A DNA stretch of 64,000 nucleotides, taken from contig NZ_JAUSZI010000002.1 of assembly GCF_030817415.1 (NCBI RefSeq), positions 496,001 through 560,000 of the forward strand. Reading direction: 5' to 3'. The stretch comes from Streptomyces umbrinus (GTDB taxonomy: Bacteria; Actinomycetota; Actinomycetes; Streptomycetales; Streptomycetaceae). The notes under the pieces are model-generated. The model was not told the origin of the DNA and did not search any database. It saw only the letters and a list, made by a program, of their open reading frames with translations. Shown here in pieces: positions 61,903-64,000 of the stretch (positions are counted from its first letter, which is position 1; every line of letters begins with the position of its first letter). The position numbers and the translations under genes are program-made.

Positions 61903-64000
61903 CCGCCCAGCTCAGTGATGACTTCCCGGTGCTGCTCGGCCCGGTCCGGATCGAGACCCGGTTCACCGCGACCGAGTTGCTCGTCCGGGTGTTCCCGGAC
62001 GAGTGGCAGGTCGACAAGTTCGAATCGCGGCCCACCGAGGCCGAGGTGGCCGCGCTGGACGCGTACTGGTCCGCCCGCTGGGCCGCGGGCGGACGGTCGG
62101 ACGCCCTCCGGGCCGCCTGGCAGGAACTGGTCGGGCGGATTCCGGCGGGCAGGGCGGCCTGGCTGCTGAAAGCCCGTACTCCGGCCAACCCGGCCGAGGA
62201 ACCGGCCGGGGTGACGGCCGACACCACCGTGCTGGTTGTCCGCGGCACCGCGGCTCCGTCCCCCGGCGACCGGCAGGCGACGATCACGTACTGGACCGCG
62301 GTCTGGCGGGCACACGGCGACCGGAGCCGGCTGAGGCAGGCGAACGACGCGCTGGTCACCGCCGTGGACACCGACCGGGCGAAGGCCATCCGGGGCCGCC
62401 GTCCGTCCGGGATGGACGCCGCCGCGGTGAACCGGAGCGACAAGGTCACGGTCGCCTTCCTGGTGCTGCCGCCACCCGCCACCGCCACCCTGGCGCCCGA
62501 GTCGTGGACGCAGGCGGCCCGGGCCCGGCTGCTGCCCGACCGCTTCCGGGTACTGGGCTATGTCGGCGGTGAGCAGGTGTTGTCGGCGACCGGCGCCGCG
62601 GTGCCGGCCACCCTGCCGGTGAGCCCGGATCCGAGCGCCACCGACCGGATCAGCGTGAACGAGCAGACCGGGGCACTGCACGTACCGGAGGAGCTGCGCT
62701 GGCTGACCGACTTCGACCGGGCCGTCGCGGTGGGCATGGGGCTGCGGATCCCGCTGGACGACCGCACTCGCAACGGGCTGGACCGGCTGATAGTGCTCGG
62801 TCTGCGCGAGCAGTCCACCCCGCAGCAGGTCGGCGCGGACCTGGCCGCCCTGTTCACCCGGCAGTTGCGCAGCCCGGACGGGTTCGGCCTGCTGCCGCAG
62901 GGCACACCCACGAACAACTCGGAGGAGACAGCGGCCGGGCAGGACGCCGAGGAGGAGGCCGACGCGGCGCTGCGGAGCACGGACAGGGCGGCCTTCGCCG
63001 CGGCCACCGGCGACTGGACCACACGTACCGATGGACAGCGGTTCGCCGAACTGCTCGGCCTCGACCCGGCCGTACTGGCCGGGATGCCCAACGCGGACAT
63101 CACCGACCAGCGTGACGCCCGCGCCGCGAACACAGCACTGTGGCCTGCCACTTGGGGATACTTCCTGCAGACCGCGCTGCGTCCGGTCCTCGGCCCGGCC
63201 GCCGTCGAGGCGACCCGGGACTTCTTCCTCCGCTACGTCTCCGGCCGTGGCCCGCTGCCGGCCGTGAAGATCGGGCGGCAGCCGTACGGGATCCTGCCGA
63301 CGACCGCGTTCTCCCGGCTCGCGTACCCGGCCACCGCAACGCACCGCCGGGCGCTGCACCGGGTGCTGACCGCCGCCGGTCAGGACTGGAATGCGGCGGC
63401 GGAACAGGTGCCGCGTCTGGGTGCTCCCGCGGACGATGAGCAGCCTCCGCCGGATCCGCACCAGCTGTTGCTGGACATCCTTGCCCTGCACCCGACGTCG
63501 GCGGAGTACTACCAGCGGTACGCGCAGAGCGTCGAGGACCTGTTCAACCGGGAGAACCTGGGCGGCCTCGGCGGGACCGTGCTGCCCGCGCTGGACCGGC
63601 TGAATCTGCCCGGGCAGGTGCGGGCGCTGCTCGACCGGTTCGGCGCCGCCACCGGGCCGGGTCGGGATCCGGACCTGCTGCGGCGGCTGTTCACGGACTT
63701 CCAGCAGCCTCTGTTGGCGCCGCTGGTCGACGACCGCCCGCTGTCGGAGACCGAACCGGTCCGGGAGTACACCCCGGACGAGCGGAACTATCTGCGGTGG
63801 CTGGCCGACGCGGCCGGCACCGACCTGCACACGGTCCGGCTGGAGTTGGGTTTCACCGGTGACGTACGGCCGGCCGCACTGTTGTATCTGCTGCTGCGTC
63901 ACGCCGTGCTGCTCGGCTGGGCGGACGCCGCGCGCGGCCTCGTCGCCGCGGCCGGCGGCGCCGGTCCGGCCGATCTGTCCACCGCGGACCCGGCGTTCAT
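61899..64000 (+). CDS. giant protein of unknown function B (incomplete, at least 700 aa)
   Basis: The frame begins at an ATG overlapping the previous stop and stays open to the window edge, so the C-terminus is not seen. The first residues (FPVLLGPVRIETRFTATELL, VRVFPDEWQVDKFE) and the later LPAVKIGRQPYGILPTTAFS are distinctive blocks. I recall them from large unannotated bacterial proteins, often near homologues of giant protein A. The 700 visible residues have no signal peptide, no membrane helix and no catalytic motif. It is presumably a partner of A. The operon may continue beyond the window. Confidence 0.78.
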   Translation, partial: MTAQLSDDFPVLLGPVRIETRFTATELLVRVFPDEWQVDKFESRPTEAEVAALDAYWSARWAAGGRSDALRAAWQELVGRIPAGRAAWLLKARTPANPAEEPAGVTADTTVLVVRGTAAPSPGDRQATITYWTAVWRAHGDRSRLRQANDALVTAVDTDRAKAIRGRRPSGMDAAAVNRSDKVTVAFLVLPPPATATLAPESWTQAARARLLPDRFRVLGYVGGEQVLSATGAAVPATLPVSPDPSATDRISVNEQTGALHVPEELRWLTDFDRAVAVGMGLRIPLDDRTRNGLDRLIVLGLREQSTPQQVGADLAALFTRQLRSPDGFGLLPQGTPTNNSEETAAGQDAEEEADAALRSTDRAAFAAATGDWTTRTDGQRFAELLGLDPAVLAGMPNADITDQRDARAANTALWPATWGYFLQTALRPVLGPAAVEATRDFFLRYVSGRGPLPAVKIGRQPYGILPTTAFSRLAYPATATHRRALHRVLTAAGQDWNAAAEQVPRLGAPADDEQPPPDPHQLLLDILALHPTSAEYYQRYAQSVEDLFNRENLGGLGGTVLPALDRLNLPGQVRALLDRFGAATGPGRDPDLLRRLFTDFQQPLLAPLVDDRPLSETEPVREYTPDERNYLRWLADAAGTDLHTVRLELGFTGDVRPAALLYLLLRHAVLLGWADAARGLVAAAGGAGPADLSTADPAF

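Noticed and set aside
61851..63902. A 683-codon antisense frame opposite giant protein B
   Set aside because: The plus frame continues from an ATGA-coupled start, with codon bias and conserved blocks; the antisense frame is low-complexity.
16526..64000. Direct link between the eCIS-cargo-like protein and the giant-protein operon
   Set aside because: They are 28 kb apart, separated by unrelated genes, and none of the giant proteins shows sheath, tube or baseplate motifs that I recognise.
1..64000. CRISPR arrays, rRNA genes or complete tRNA genes
   Set aside because: I saw no regularly spaced repeats with unique spacers and no rRNA- or tRNA-like sequence beyond the T-arm fragment.

Overview
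The window is high-GC actinomycete DNA, almost certainly a Streptomyces chromosome arm. The evidence is strong third-position GC bias, GTG starts, Tat/Sec-secreted polysaccharide hydrolases, a CebR-type cellobiose locus, a SARP/AfsR-type regulator and rare TTA (bldA) codons. Between the intact genes lie many eroded fragments of transposases and metabolic genes, as expected of an arm rather than the chromosome core.

Left part (1-11.2 kb): remnants of ISL3, IS21 (istB), IS5 and ISKra4-like elements, and one apparently intact insertion sequence (812-2488) with 101-bp terminal inverted repeats and a passenger gene. Small regulatory units are embedded here: an Lrp/AsnC regulator divergent from an RBBP9/YdeN-like hydrolase, an HxlR regulator divergent from an NmrA-like dehydrogenase, and an ArsR / SRPBCC (frameshifted) / dihydrofolate-reductase-like operon.

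11.3-15.6 kb: a compact operon (GntR regulator, ADP-ribosylglycohydrolase, NCS1 permease, PfkB kinase) that looks like uptake and breakdown of a nucleoside-like or N-ribosyl compound. At 16.5-18.1 kb lies an orphan protein whose N-terminal motif resembles cargo of extracellular contractile injection systems. At 19.9-21.3 kb is a coupled xylanase (GH11) / acetylxylan esterase (CE4) pair.

21.5-31.4 kb: several regulator/short-chain-dehydrogenase pairs (LysR, TetR, and a MarR pair destroyed by deletion), a secreted esterase, a cyclophilin gene that is duplicated almost identically 16 kb away, and a TSUP transporter. 31.7-38 kb: the cellobiose/cello-oligosaccharide locus bglC-cebG-cebF-cebE with divergent cebR and two CebR-like operators. 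38-45 kb: two F420/NADP-oxidoreductase-like genes with an epimerase and a divergent LysR, the second cyclophilin copy, a VOC protein and a secreted protein.

Right part (45.5-64 kb, running off the window): the most unusual region. An IclR regulator lies divergent from a SARP/NB-ARC/TPR regulator. Next comes a tightly coupled operon: a 44-codon leader ORF, two paralogous trypsin-like proteases, a 1548-residue DUF6603-kelch fusion, a 50-residue small ORF, a kelch protein, and two giant proteins of unknown function, the last incomplete. Most junctions from the second protease on are 1-4 base stop/start overlaps. None of the large products has an evident signal peptide. The regulator and the leader ORF each contain a TTA codon. 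I regard this as the candidate undescribed system.
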